Shown here: one piece after another, positions 1-8,835 of the stretch
How positions within the stretch are numbered: the first letter of the stretch is position 1
Layout of the letters: every line of letters begins with the position of its first letter
Assembly (NCBI GenBank): GCA_021202845.1
Contig: JAJQCF010000021.1
Location: forward strand, 1 to 64,000
Source: Oscillospiraceae bacterium
GTDB lineage: Bacteria > Bacillota > Clostridia > Oscillospirales > Oscillospiraceae
Length of the DNA stretch: 64,000 nucleotides
Direction of reading: 5' to 3'
Program-made: the position numbers and the translations under genes
Notes under the pieces: generated by a model
What the model was told of the DNA's origin: nothing
The model's input: only the letters and a program-made list of their open reading frames with translations
The model's database searches: none

Positions 1-1
1 G

Positions 2-46
2 GGGGAGTTCGAGGAAGTGGTAGCGGAGGAAGAAACCGCGGCCTGA
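2..46 (+). CDS. C-terminal end of a protein cut by the window edge
   Basis: Frame 2 is open from the left edge to TGA at 44-46 and encodes a very acidic end (about 14 residues, Glu/Val/Ala rich). The rest of the gene lies outside the window, so no function can be given. The same frame stays open after the TGA for 32 more codons of Ala-Pro-Glu repeats, down to TAA at 143-145. The original C-terminal tail may therefore have been longer and been cut by a nonsense change. Confidence 0.45.
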   Translation, partial: GEFEEVVAEEETAA

Positions 47-142
47 GCCGAACCCGAAGCCGCCGAGCCGGAAGCCCCCGCCGATCCGGAGACCCCCGCC
101 GAACCCGAAGCCCCCGCCGAGCCCGACCAGACCGACGCCGAG
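47..142 (+). repeat. Ala-Pro-Glu coding repeat downstream of an in-frame TGA
   Basis: Degenerate repeats of about 15-18 bases (variants of GCCCCCGCCGAACCCGAA) follow the stop of the truncated left-edge gene in the same frame. They would encode a proline/glutamate-rich tail. The region looks like a former or readthrough C-terminal extension. Confidence 0.4.
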
Positions 143-166
143 TAAGCGGAAAAATTAAAACATACA

Positions 167-214
167 GCAACGCTCCCGCGCCAAGCCAACAAGCCCCAGC
201 GCGGGAGCGTTTGC
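167..214 (+). terminator. Inverted repeat, probable terminator of the left-edge gene
   Basis: Arms at 167-181 and 199-214 pair over about 14 bp with a single bulged T and a 17-base loop. It sits just after the left-edge gene. No clean T-run follows, so termination is likely but not certain. Confidence 0.45.
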
Positions 215-281
215 TATGCAGTTTAAAAACAGATGCATATTTTTTTCAACAGAAAGCCGCAAGCGCCGCTTGCGCCGGCAC

Positions 282-310
282 TTGACTTGCGCGAGAGCAA
301 ATGGTAAACT
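282..310 (+). promoter_or_regulatory. Sigma-A type promoter for the AAA-ATPase gene
   Basis: -35 TTGACT at 282-287, 17-bp spacer, -10 TAAACT at 305-310. It lies 38 bp upstream of the ATG at 348. Confidence 0.6.
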
Positions 311-347
311 GAAACCAACAAAATGCAGGGAAAGCGGGTGCTGAAAA

Positions 348-2054
348 ATGCGGAAATGCAGACTGCCGATAGGCGTGGACAACTTTGAAAAGCTGCGGGA
401 CGAGAACCTTTATTATGTGGACAAGACTCTGCTGATAAAGGAGCTTCTTGACAGCTGGAGCGAAGTCACGCTCTTCACCCGTCCTCGCAGGTTCGGCAAG
501 AGCCTGAACATGAGTATGCTCAAGTCGTTTTTTGAGGTCGGTACAAACAAGCACCTTTTTGACGGTCTTGCTATAAGCAAAGAGACAGAGCTTTGCGCGG
601 AGCATATGGGAAAGTATCCGGTTATCTCTATCAGCTTGAAAGGCGTCAACGGACTGCGGTTTGAGGACGCGCGCTCGCTGATGTGCTCTCTGATTGGCGA
701 GGAGGCGCAGCGGTTTGAAACCGTGCTTATGAGCAGCGATAGACTGACAGAAACCGAAAAGGCGGGATATAAGCAGTTAATCACTATAGACCCCACCGCC
801 CAAAGCGTTTACGCGATGTCCGATTCCACCCTCGCCGGAAGCCTGAAAACGCTCTCAATGCTGCTGAAAAAGCACTACGGTCAAAAAGTTATCATCCTCA
901 TTGATGAGTACGATGTGCCGCTTGACAAGGCCTATCACCACGGCTACTACAACGAAATGGTGCAGTTAATCCGCGTCATGTTCGGCTCGGCGTTAAAGAC
1001 GAACGAGTTCTTGCAGCGCGCGGTGCTGACGGGATGTCTCCGCGTGTCCAAGGAGAGCATATTTACGGGGCTGAACAACCTCGATGTTTACACCATACTT
1101 GAACAGAGCTACGATGAGTGGTTCGGCTTTACGGACGGTGAAGTGCGTCAAATGCTGGCGTACTACGGTCTGGAAGAACACTATGACATTACCAAGGAAT
1201 GGTACGACGGCTATCTGTTCGGCAAGACGAATGTCTATTGTCCGTGGGACGTGATAAAGTGGTGCAAGCAGCTGGCGAACACCACCGACCGCACGCCGCA
1301 GAACTTCTGGGCGAACACCAGCGGCAACGATATGGTACGGAGATTTGTGGCAAAAGCTAACAAACCAACACAGCGGGAGATTGAGGAGCTGATTGCCGGA
1401 GAGAGCATCAGAAAGAAGCTGCGTCTTGACTTAACATACAATGAAATTGACAAGAACATCGACAACCTTTGGAGCGTGCTTTTCACGACCGGCTACCTGA
1501 CAACGCGAGGCTCTGACGGGAGGGGCAATTACGACTTGGTTATCCCCAACCGCGAGGTGAACGAAATCTTTGTCAACGAGATACAGGAGTGGTTTTCGGA
1601 CAAAATCCACGAGGACACGGCGGGTTCAAACCAGCTGTGCGACGCTTTCGCTTCGGGCGACACAGAGGCAATCGAGGGCTATTTGAACAAGTGGCTGAAC
1701 GCCTCTATCAGCATACGCGACAAGCAGAGCAAGAGCCCTGTGGAGAACTTTTACCATGGCGTTTTGCTGGGAATGCTGGGAACCCGCGGAGACGATTGGG
1801 ACGTGCGCTCAAACATCGAAAGCGGCGACGGCTACCCTGACATCACTGTTACCCGCAACGAGGACAGCTACGGCTTTATAATCGAACTGAAGTATGCCGC
1901 CAACGTCAACGCCCTCACCGAGAGCGCGGAAAGAGCGCTCAAGCAGATTGACGAGAAAAACTACGAACAGCGGCTGCTGGACGAGGGTATAACGGACATA
2001 AAAAAGTACGGCATCGCGTTTTTCAATAAGAAGTGCAGGGTGCTGCTCAAATAG
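348..2054 (+). CDS. AAA-ATPase-like / PD-(D/E)XK nuclease domain protein
   Basis: A 568-residue protein of the common anaerobe family that joins an AAA-ATPase-like domain to a C-terminal PD-(D/E)XK nuclease-superfamily domain. Visible motifs: the typical family start (LPIGVDNFEKLRDENLYYVD), a Walker A-like RPRRFGKS at about residues 45-52, a Walker B IILIDEYD at about 182-189, and near the C-terminus an Asp (about 498) followed by IIELK (about 511-515), as expected for the nuclease fold. The cellular role of the family is not established. Such genes are often present in many copies and behave like mobile or defence-related accessory genes, which is inference here. It has its own promoter and a strong terminator, so it is monocistronic. 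Confidence 0.85.
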   Translation: MRKCRLPIGVDNFEKLRDENLYYVDKTLLIKELLDSWSEVTLFTRPRRFGKSLNMSMLKSFFEVGTNKHLFDGLAISKETELCAEHMGKYPVISISLKGVNGLRFEDARSLMCSLIGEEAQRFETVLMSSDRLTETEKAGYKQLITIDPTAQSVYAMSDSTLAGSLKTLSMLLKKHYGQKVIILIDEYDVPLDKAYHHGYYNEMVQLIRVMFGSALKTNEFLQRAVLTGCLRVSKESIFTGLNNLDVYTILEQSYDEWFGFTDGEVRQMLAYYGLEEHYDITKEWYDGYLFGKTNVYCPWDVIKWCKQLANTTDRTPQNFWANTSGNDMVRRFVAKANKPTQREIEELIAGESIRKKLRLDLTYNEIDKNIDNLWSVLFTTGYLTTRGSDGRGNYDLVIPNREVNEIFVNEIQEWFSDKIHEDTAGSNQLCDAFASGDTEAIEGYLNKWLNASISIRDKQSKSPVENFYHGVLLGMLGTRGDDWDVRSNIESGDGYPDITVTRNEDSYGFIIELKYAANVNALTESAERALKQIDEKNYEQRLLDEGITDIKKYGIAFFNKKCRVLLK

Positions 2055-2072
2055 GCGAAAATAAGGTTAAAT

Positions 2073-2117
2073 GAACCGGCTGCGAGCGCTGATTTTACCC
2101 GCAGCCGGTTCGTTTTT
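2073..2117 (+). terminator. Intrinsic terminator
   Basis: A perfect 12-bp stem (2073-2084 with 2100-2111) is followed by a T-run at 2113-2117. It ends the AAA-ATPase-like gene. Confidence 0.85.
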
Positions 2118-2158
2118 ATCTTATTTTTCCCATTTCCGTCTTTCCCGCAAGAAAACTG

Positions 2159-2187
2159 TTGCAAGCGGGGCGAATTTGGGGTATCAT
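2159..2187 (+). promoter_or_regulatory. Promoter for the DUF1015 gene
   Basis: -35 TTGCAA at 2159-2164, 17-bp spacer, -10 TATCAT at 2182-2187, 48 bp before the start codon. Confidence 0.5.
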
Positions 2188-2234
2188 TATACGGATAGAC
2201 AGAAAACTTCAAAGAAAGCCGGTGCTTTACTGAT

Positions 2235-3491
2235 ATGAAAAAGATTTTTCGACCCGCGGATATTCTTATACCGAAGGATTGCGATATGACAAAGTGGAGT
2301 GTCGTGGCCTGCGACCAGTTCACCTCGCAGCCCGAATACTGGGCGGAGCTGGAGAGCACGGTCGGCGGCGCGCCCAGCACGCTCCGTCTTATGCTGCCGG
2401 AGGCTTACCTCGCCTCGCGCGACCAGCTGGCGGAGGCGGAGAAAATCAACGCCGCTATGTACGACTACCTCGAGCGCGGAATCTTCCGAGAGATAAAATA
2501 CAGTTATATTTACGTTGAGCGCACTCTTGCCAGCGGCATTATACGCCGCGGGCTGGTGGGCGTACTGGACTTGGAGGAGTACGATTATTCCAAGACCTCC
2601 GCCAGCCCTATACGCGCCACTGAGGGCACGGTTGAAGAGCGCCTGCCGCCGCGTGTGCAGGTTCGCCGCGGCGCGCCGCTGGAAATGCCGCACATAATGG
2701 TGTTCATAGACGACGCAGACGACACCGTCATCGGTCCGCTGACCGCTGCCAGCTCGCTGCCGAGGCTCTACGACTTCCCGCTGAGCATGGGCGGCGGCAG
2801 CATACGCGGCTATCAGGTTTCCGGTGCGTGGGTGAACACCGTTGACCGCGCCATAGAGGGGCTTTGCAATGCCGACGCGCTCCGCGCGCGCTACGGCTCC
2901 GCCGCTCCGGCCATTTTTGCAATGGGCGACGGCAACCACAGTCTTGCCACTGCCAAAAAGTGCTGGGAGGAGCTCAAGCCCACTCTCACCCCCGCCGAGC
3001 GCGAGACGCACCCCGCCCGCTTCGGCATGGTGGAGCTTGTGAACATCCACGACGGCGCTATAACATTCGAGCCTATCCACAAGGTCGTGTTCGACACCGA
3101 CCCTGCCGACTTCATTGCCGAGGCCAAAGCGTTCTGGGCGAAAGAGAGCAAGGCGGAGGGCGCGGCGCACTCCATGACGCTGGCAGTCGGCGGCGAGCGC
3201 TGCACTATTGAGGTGCGCGGGCTGGCTATCGGTCAGCTCATTGGCCGCGCGGAGGACTTCTGCCAGCAGTATGCGGCCGCGCACGGCGGCTATGTGGATT
3301 ATATACACAACGACGACACCGCCTTGGAAATGGGCGCGCGCGCGCACTGCGCGGCGGTGCTGCTGCCGAGAATGGAAAAGGGCGAACTGTTCCCCTCCAT
3401 AATCTCCGCCGGTCCCTTCCCCAAAAAGAGCTTTTCCATAGGCCACGCTGAGGACAAGCGCTATTATTTGGAGTGCAGAAAGATTAAGTGA
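2235..3491 (+). CDS. DUF1015 family protein
   Basis: 418 residues, full length for DUF1015. The N-terminus (RPADILIPKDCDMTKWSVVA, then CDQFTSQPEYW) and the central GDGNHSLATAKK segment are hallmarks of the family. Some family members are free-serine kinases (SerK/SbnI type), but most are uncharacterised. Serine phosphorylation is therefore only a possibility here. No membrane segment or signal peptide is seen, so it is probably cytosolic. The gene appears to be alone behind its own promoter. Confidence 0.8.
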   Translation: MKKIFRPADILIPKDCDMTKWSVVACDQFTSQPEYWAELESTVGGAPSTLRLMLPEAYLASRDQLAEAEKINAAMYDYLERGIFREIKYSYIYVERTLASGIIRRGLVGVLDLEEYDYSKTSASPIRATEGTVEERLPPRVQVRRGAPLEMPHIMVFIDDADDTVIGPLTAASSLPRLYDFPLSMGGGSIRGYQVSGAWVNTVDRAIEGLCNADALRARYGSAAPAIFAMGDGNHSLATAKKCWEELKPTLTPAERETHPARFGMVELVNIHDGAITFEPIHKVVFDTDPADFIAEAKAFWAKESKAEGAAHSMTLAVGGERCTIEVRGLAIGQLIGRAEDFCQQYAAAHGGYVDYIHNDDTALEMGARAHCAAVLLPRMEKGELFPSIISAGPFPKKSFSIGHAEDKRYYLECRKIK

Positions 3492-3504
3492 TAAGGCGGA
3501 GCCG

Positions 3505-3556
3505 TTTGGCGCAAAGGTAAAGCGTCGGGCGCGGGGAGGAAAGTCCACGCGCCCGA
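3505..3556 (+). ncRNA. RNase P RNA-like fragment (hairpin with the conserved GAGGAAAGTCC core)
   Basis: The gap between DUF1015 and DUF169 holds GGGGAGGAAAGTCC at 3533-3546. This matches the most conserved 5' segment of bacterial RNase P RNA. It lies in a 14-base loop closed by a perfect 8-bp stem (3526-3533 with 3548-3555). Bases after the core (GTCCACGCGCCC) loosely resemble type B RNase P RNA. The rest of rnpB is absent, so this is a remnant or chance match, not a working rnpB. The gap is only about 100 bases. Confidence 0.35.
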
Positions 3557-3559
3557 AAA

Positions 3560-3581
3560 AACTATAATTTAAGATATAGTT
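3560..3581 (+). promoter_or_regulatory. Short inverted repeat before the DUF169 gene
   Basis: AACTATA at 3560-3566 is repeated inverted as TATAGTT at 3575-3581, 17 bp upstream of the start. It could be an operator or a weak leader hairpin. Confidence 0.3.
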
Positions 3582-3597
3582 ATTGGAGGTTTTCATC

Positions 3598-4308
3598 ATG
3601 GAAAGCACGTTAGCGAGCGCGGTCAAGCTGACCTCGCAGCCAGTTGCCGTGCTGCGCGGCACGACCGCTCCCGCCGACGCGATACAGCCGCGCGAGGGCG
3701 TTTGGAGCTGCGCGATTTCGTTCCTGAACGCGGCTTCAAAGGGCAAAACGGTGGCATTTTGCGAAAAAACTGCCACTTGCCCGGGCGGCAAGGTCGGGCT
3801 GGGCTTCGGCAGGTTCAAGCCGGGCTTGGAAAACTTTCTCTCCGTCGGCAGCGCGGCCAAGGCGGGCGAGCATTATAAAATGACGCCGGAGCTGGCGCAG
3901 GCGTATATGAACACCGTACCCGCCGCTGCCGCAAGCGAATGGATAATTTTCAAGCCCCTGCAGCTCACAGCCGAGACGGAAGCGCCCGAGGCGATAGTCT
4001 TTCTTGTCACTCCCGACCAGCTTTCCGGCTTGGCGACAATCGCCAACTATGACAAGCCCACTCAAGACAATGTAAAGCTGCTGTTCGGCTCGGGGTGTGT
4101 GCAGAGCATTTTGTACGCCATGCACGAGCAGGAGGCGGGCGGCGACGCCTGCTACATAGGGCTTACAGACCCCTCCGCCAGAAAGAGTCTGCCAAAGGAG
4201 CTGCTGTCATTCAGTATGCCGTATAACCGTTTTCGCACCTTAGAGGACAGAGCGTCCGGCAGCTTTTTCAAAACAGACACATGGGAGAAGATTTACGGGC
4301 GCATATAA
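3598..4308 (+). CDS. DUF169 family protein
   Basis: 236 residues matching the DUF169 family. Conserved features include the Cys-containing ATCPGG segment, the GLGFGRF motif and the C-terminal MPYNRF segment. Function is unknown; family members occur in anaerobes and archaea, and several have conserved cysteines. The track start at 3583 is a TTG inside the ribosome binding site (TTGGAGG). The ATG at 3598, 8 bases after GGAGG, is the better start. It is convergent with the downstream channel gene, 12 bp apart. Confidence 0.75.
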   Translation: MESTLASAVKLTSQPVAVLRGTTAPADAIQPREGVWSCAISFLNAASKGKTVAFCEKTATCPGGKVGLGFGRFKPGLENFLSVGSAAKAGEHYKMTPELAQAYMNTVPAAAASEWIIFKPLQLTAETEAPEAIVFLVTPDQLSGLATIANYDKPTQDNVKLLFGSGCVQSILYAMHEQEAGGDACYIGLTDPSARKSLPKELLSFSMPYNRFRTLEDRASGSFFKTDTWEKIYGRI

Positions 4309-4320
4309 AATACCAGCTTC

Positions 4321-4968
4321 TTAATTATCCTCAAACGTTGTGTCGGGGTGGGGCAGGTTCCAGCGGAAGCGGGCGGAGAGGATGCGTATCAGGCAGATGA
4401 CGGCTATGGACAGCAGTATGGCGGCGTAGTCGTTGACGCCCGCGCGGCAGAGGGCGATGTAGACCACCGAGCCTATGACGGAGGCCGTGGCGTAGATGTG
4501 CTTGACAAATATGTACGGACGGCGGTTGGCTAAAATGTCGCGCATAACGCCGCCGCCGACGCCGGTGAGCGTGCCGACTGCCGCCAGCAGCGGAGCGCCG
4601 AACTCGGCGGAGACGTTCATCGCCGCGCGCACGCCGACAACGGTGAACGCGGCCAGACCGGCGGTGTCCATTAAAAACAGCAGCAGGTCAAATATACTCT
4701 GCGAGCGCAGGGCAAAGCGCCGCACCGCGGGAATGAAGAACACCAGCGCCGAGATGACCGCCACGAGCATATATGTCGGCGTTTGGAAGCAGGCGGGCGG
4801 AGTTACGCCGATGAGCAAATCGCGCAGTATGCCGCCGCCGACGGCCGTGACAAAGCCGAGAAAGACCACGCCGAAGAGGTCATAGCGCCGATTGATGCCC
4901 GTTATGGCCCCGCTGAGCGAAAAGGCCACGGTGCCGATGATTTCAATTATAAAAATGAAGGTGTCCAC
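4321..4968 (-). CDS. Trimeric intracellular cation channel (TRIC) family membrane protein
   Basis: 215 residues with seven predicted membrane helices. It has the duplicated glycine-rich motifs of the YadS/YicG (UPF0126) family: GAITGINRRYDLFGV and AVGGGILRDLLIG in the first half, GVGGGVMRDIL in the second. Prokaryotic TRIC proteins form homotrimeric K+-permeable channels; the ion in this species is not known. Translation starts at a GTG (4966-4968) behind GGGGGAAG. The gene is divergent from the glycosidase gene. Confidence 0.85.
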   Translation of the reverse strand: MDTFIFIIEIIGTVAFSLSGAITGINRRYDLFGVVFLGFVTAVGGGILRDLLIGVTPPACFQTPTYMLVAVISALVFFIPAVRRFALRSQSIFDLLLFLMDTAGLAAFTVVGVRAAMNVSAEFGAPLLAAVGTLTGVGGGVMRDILANRRPYIFVKHIYATASVIGSVVYIALCRAGVNDYAAILLSIAVICLIRILSARFRWNLPHPDTTFEDN

Positions 4969-5112
4969 AAATGCTTCCCCCGATAAATCATAAAAATTGC
5001 AGATTATAAATTCTGTCGCGCGTATTCACGCGGCTTATTATAAACGCCCAGCCGCGGATTTGCAACACGCTTTGTCCTATGGAGCGGCGGCGCAAGGAGA
5101 AATATACAGAAG

Positions 5113-6285
5113 ATGAAACTGTTTTCGGGCAGCAAAAGACAAAAGCGAATTTTGTGCGTCATAATTGCCGCCATTATCTTTTTGGCAATAATAGCCTCGC
5201 TGTGGGGCGTGGCCGTGTACTCGGATATTGGGTTCATCGCCAAGTGGCGCGCGATATATATCGAAACCGCCATGAGCACCATGAACCACCAGTGGCTGGC
5301 GACGGCGTTCATTCCCCAGAGCGTTATCGACGAGGTGATGGACGAGCGCAACGCCGTACTGGAGGCGGGACTGGTGGAGGAGACAAAGCTGCCGCAGGCA
5401 ACGGCGGCGCCGACGCCGGAGCCGGAAGCGGAGGAGTCGGAGGTGCAGGCACTGTGCCGCATTTTTCCCGACATCGACCCCGATACCGTCCCCGAGGATA
5501 TGATAAAGGGCGAGGCGGAGAAATTCAAGCGCAAGGATATGGAGAGCGTGGGCGTGCTCACGCTCTGCGGCGACGCGGTGTGGGCGATTGACGCCGTGAA
5601 CGGAATATTGATAGTCAGCGTCTCCGGCGACGGCTACGCGGGCAAACTGGCTATAGTGAACGACAGCTCCAAGGTGTTCCTTGGGGTATCGCAGCTGACG
5701 GAAAGCGGACAGAAAATAACCGAGCTTTGCGAGGCATACGATGCCGTTTTGGGCGTGAACGCCAGCGGCTTCGACGACCCCGAGGGCATGGGCTTGGGCG
5801 CGAAAGAGGACGCACAGGGGCTGGTGATTTCCGAGGGTGTTATTTTGCAGGACACGCTGACGGATGGCTACTTCCAGATTGGAGGATATGACGCGGAGAA
5901 TAACTTCCGCATAGGATACGGGCTGAACATTTCCGAGCTGCGGGACGCGGCACAGTTTTACCCCGCAATTATTCTCAACGGCGAGAATGTGACTACAGGC
6001 GACAGCTACGGCTTCGGCATCCAGCCGCGGACCGTCATAGGCCAGACGGCGGACAAGCGCACGCTGCTGCTTGTCATAGACGGCAGGCAGGTGGGCTACA
6101 GCGTTGGAACGACAGTCGTTGAGTGCGCGGCAGTGCTCATGCGTTACGGCTGCTATAACGCGCTGTGCATGGACGGCGGCTCATCCTCCGCTATGGCCTA
6201 TGACGGCGAGCTGATAACAAGCCCCAGCGCGCATATGGAAAACGGCAGGTATATTCCCAACGCATGGCTTGTCGGCAAAAGCTGA
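5113..6285 (+). CDS. Phosphodiester glycosidase (NAGPA-domain) family protein, membrane anchored
   Basis: 390 residues: an N-terminal membrane helix (about 14-36), an acidic/proline-rich linker, then a NAGPA-type domain over roughly residues 150-388. The signature LCMDGGSSSAMAYDG and the IQPRTVIGQT segment are typical of phosphodiester glycosidases linked to exopolysaccharide processing. The enzyme would face outward, anchored by its N-terminus. AGGAGA precedes the ATG. It stands alone between two divergently or independently expressed genes. The substrate is unknown. Confidence 0.8.
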   Translation: MKLFSGSKRQKRILCVIIAAIIFLAIIASLWGVAVYSDIGFIAKWRAIYIETAMSTMNHQWLATAFIPQSVIDEVMDERNAVLEAGLVEETKLPQATAAPTPEPEAEESEVQALCRIFPDIDPDTVPEDMIKGEAEKFKRKDMESVGVLTLCGDAVWAIDAVNGILIVSVSGDGYAGKLAIVNDSSKVFLGVSQLTESGQKITELCEAYDAVLGVNASGFDDPEGMGLGAKEDAQGLVISEGVILQDTLTDGYFQIGGYDAENNFRIGYGLNISELRDAAQFYPAIILNGENVTTGDSYGFGIQPRTVIGQTADKRTLLLVIDGRQVGYSVGTTVVECAAVLMRYGCYNALCMDGGSSSAMAYDGELITSPSAHMENGRYIPNAWLVGKS

Positions 6286-6351
6286 CGCATATTTTTGCGG
6301 CTGCAAGACTATAATTTACAGTATTGCAACAAAAACAACGCAGTTTGGTGA

Positions 6352-6357
6352 TATAAT
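6352..6357 (+). promoter_or_regulatory. Candidate -10 element for the DUF1002 gene
   Basis: A consensus TATAAT lies 38 bp before the TTG start. No good -35 hexamer is found at 16-18 bp, so the promoter is only partly supported. Confidence 0.3.
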
Positions 6358-6394
6358 CATAAAATAGCCAACAGCAAAGGAAGGGATTTTTGAT

Positions 6395-7309
6395 TTGGTT
6401 AAGGTTAATATGAACATAAAAAGGACGGTTTCAGCGCTCTTGTGCGCGGCGATGTGCCTGAGCGTTTCCGCGGCGGTTTACGCCGACGGCGCGGAGGCGG
6501 GCGAGGCGCGCGCGGTGATAGGTGCGAACCTCACCGAGGAGCAGACGGCGGAAATTTACGATGTATTCGGCATCGAGCGCGGCAGCGTTGAGGAGCTGAC
6601 CGTCACGAACAGCGAGGAGCGTGAGCTGCTCAGCGGCTTCGTGGACGAGAGCCTGATAGGCACAAACTCCATATCCTGCGTCTATGTGGAAATACTGGAC
6701 GAGGGCGAGGGACTGCAAATTGAGACGCAGAACATCAGCTGGTGCACGGACTCCATGTATATAAACGCCCTCGTCACGGCGGGCATCACCGATGTGCGCA
6801 TGATAGTGGCCGCGCCGTTCGAGGTCAGCGGAACCGCGGCGCTGGCCGGAGTTTACAAGGCGTATGAGGACATCACCGGCGAGGAGCTGGATGACGTGGC
6901 AAAGCTCGTCAGCACGCAGGAGCTTGTTATAACGGGCGAGCTGGCGGACGTTGTGGGCAGCTACGACGCCGTGGAGATAGTCAATGAGCTGAAGCTGCTG
7001 CTGGACGAGACGGACGACATGACGGACGAGGAGCTGGAGGCCGCAATATACGAGATAGCCGCCGAGTACGGCGTTTCGCTCACCGACAGTCAGGTCGAGC
7101 AGCTGATAAGCCTTGTGCGCGAGTTTGAAAAGCTGGACACCGAGGAGCTTATGGAGAAGGTGGAGTACGTTCAGGACACCGTGAAAAAGCTGGCCGAGGC
7201 ACAGGAAAAGATATCCGGCATAACCGAGACTATTAAAAATGTGGTCGAAACCGTCACGAGCTTTGTGAACCGCGTACTGAGCTTCTTCGGGCTATCAATA
7301 AACGCCTGA
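6395..7309 (+). CDS. DUF1002 family secreted protein (YpuA-like)
   Basis: 304 residues: a signal peptide (cleavage near AVYA-DG), then the DUF1002 domain with IGANLTEEQ near its start. The C-terminal half is helical and Glu-rich with heptad-like spacing. It resembles Bacillus YpuA, whose function is unknown. The TTG at 6395 lies 9 bp after AAGGAAGGG and is the likelier start; an ATG at 6410 has almost no ribosome binding site. Probably exported and possibly associated with the envelope. Confidence 0.75.
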   Translation: MVKVNMNIKRTVSALLCAAMCLSVSAAVYADGAEAGEARAVIGANLTEEQTAEIYDVFGIERGSVEELTVTNSEERELLSGFVDESLIGTNSISCVYVEILDEGEGLQIETQNISWCTDSMYINALVTAGITDVRMIVAAPFEVSGTAALAGVYKAYEDITGEELDDVAKLVSTQELVITGELADVVGSYDAVEIVNELKLLLDETDDMTDEELEAAIYEIAAEYGVSLTDSQVEQLISLVREFEKLDTEELMEKVEYVQDTVKKLAEAQEKISGITETIKNVVETVTSFVNRVLSFFGLSINA

Positions 7310-7317
7310 TTTTCCAC

Positions 7318-7367
7318 TTTGAGCCGTTCGTAGTGTTAAAAAACACTGTGAAAGGCTCAAAATTTTT
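7318..7367 (+). terminator. Intrinsic terminator
   Basis: Outer arms TTTGAGCC (7318-7325) and GGCTCAAA (7354-7361) and inner arms AGTGTT/AACACT form an interrupted stem, followed by a T-run. Confidence 0.75.
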
Positions 7368-7390
7368 TATATCTTTTGTCTATATAACTA

Positions 7391-7419
7391 TTGAATATCG
7401 CCGAAAAACGTGGTAAATT
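7391..7419 (+). promoter_or_regulatory. Promoter of the thiolase gene
   Basis: -35 TTGAAT at 7391-7396, 17-bp spacer, -10 TAAATT at 7414-7419. It leaves a leader of about 145 bases containing a small GGTC-AAA-GACC hairpin. Confidence 0.5.
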
Positions 7420-7569
7420 ATACGTGTATGCAAAGACGGGTCAAAGACCTGCCTAATCAAATGCCGAGCTTTTGGAAAATCAAGGCGGCGCGGGAGAGGA
7501 AATTCGCAACGGCGCGGCGTGAGAACCGGGACGCGAGGCATATAAATTCAAAAGGAGAATACGACGAAA

Positions 7570-8835
7570 ATGCAGACTAAAACAGTTGTAATCGTTGACG
7601 GCTGCCGTACAGCCGTCGGAAAGCATGGTGGCGCTCTTCAGCCCCTGTCCGCCTATGACATGGCTTGCGCTGTCCTCAAGGGCAGCCTTGACCGCACCGG
7701 CATCGACCCCAAGGAAATTGACGAGGTCATAATGGGCCAGTGCCGTCAGACTTCTGACGAGCCGAACATCGCCCGTGTCGCTGCCCTGAAGGTGGGCATC
7801 CCCGCTACCTGCCCCGCTTACACAGTTATGCGTCAGTGCGCTTCCGGCATGACCGCCGTACAGTGCGGCGCCATGAGCATTATGACCGGCGTCAACGACG
7901 TCGTTCTGGCCGGCGGCACCGAGAGCATGTCCAACGCCGTTTTCTATATCCGCAACGCCCGCTACGGCATGGGCACCGGCAACCAAGTCCTCGTTGACGC
8001 TCTGACCGAGGGTCAGTTCAAGAGCCAGCCTGAGGAAATGTACGGTCGCTTCAACATGGGCAACACCGCTGAGAACATCGCCCGCGTGCTGGGCATCACC
8101 CGCGAGGAGCAGGACGCCTTCTCCCTGCGCAGCCAGCGTCTGGCCATCGACGCCATCGACTCCGGCCGCTTCAAGGAAGAAATTGTCCCCGTAACCGTTC
8201 CTCAGGGACGCAAAAAGCCGCCCATCGTTGTTGACACCGACGAGTTCCCCAACCGCACCACCAACGAGGAGAAGATGGCCAAGCTCAAGCCCTGCTTCAA
8301 CATCACCGTTGAGAACCCCGAGAGCGAGGACTACAAGCTGTTCCAGTCCACTGAGCTGACCGGCACCGTTACCGCCGGTTCTTCCTCCGGCCGCAACGAC
8401 GGCGCTTCCGCCATCATGATGATGAGCGAGGAGAAGGCCAAGGAACTCGGACTCAAGCCTATCTGCAAGATAATAGGCATGGGCGCTGCCGGCGCCGACC
8501 CGCGCGTTATGGGCCTCGGCCCCGTGGGCGCTGTTCCCAAGGCTCTTGACTACGCCGGACTTACCATAGACGACATTCAGCTCATCGAGCTCAACGAGGC
8601 TTTTGCCGCTCAGGCTCTGGGCTGCATCAAGCAGCTCCACTGGGAGGACAAGATGGACATCATCAACGTCAACGGCGGCGCCGTTGCGCTGGGTCACCCC
8701 GTCGGCTCCTCCGGCAGCCGTATTATCATCACCCTCATGTACGAGATGAAGCGCCGCGGCCTCAAGTACGGCCTTGCCACTCTCTGCATCGCGGGCGGCA
8801 TGGGTCAGGCCACCGTCATCGAGATGTGCGATTGA
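7570..8835 (+). CDS. Acetyl-CoA C-acetyltransferase (thiolase)
   Basis: 421 residues, a biosynthetic/degradative thiolase: two acetyl-CoA to acetoacetyl-CoA plus CoA, or the reverse on 3-ketoacyl-CoAs. All catalytic residues are visible: nucleophile Cys90 in MRQCASGM, His376 in GHPVGSSG and Cys406 in LCIAGGMGQ. The protein is about 25 residues longer than the usual 390-395. Codon use is strongly biased toward C-ending and GCT/GTT codons, suggesting high expression. The downstream gene cleaves beta-keto acids with acetyl-CoA, so the pair likely serves acetoacetate/acyl-CoA metabolism. Confidence 0.92.
   Translation: MQTKTVVIVDGCRTAVGKHGGALQPLSAYDMACAVLKGSLDRTGIDPKEIDEVIMGQCRQTSDEPNIARVAALKVGIPATCPAYTVMRQCASGMTAVQCGAMSIMTGVNDVVLAGGTESMSNAVFYIRNARYGMGTGNQVLVDALTEGQFKSQPEEMYGRFNMGNTAENIARVLGITREEQDAFSLRSQRLAIDAIDSGRFKEEIVPVTVPQGRKKPPIVVDTDEFPNRTTNEEKMAKLKPCFNITVENPESEDYKLFQSTELTGTVTAGSSSGRNDGASAIMMMSEEKAKELGLKPICKIIGMGAAGADPRVMGLGPVGAVPKALDYAGLTIDDIQLIELNEAFAAQALGCIKQLHWEDKMDIINVNGGAVALGHPVGSSGSRIIITLMYEMKRRGLKYGLATLCIAGGMGQATVIEMCD

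Noticed and set aside
2187-3860. 557-codon open frame on the minus strand across DUF1015 and DUF169
   Set aside because: It covers two well-supported plus-strand genes, has Ala/Arg/His-rich composition typical of an antisense shadow in GC-rich DNA, and shows no domain.
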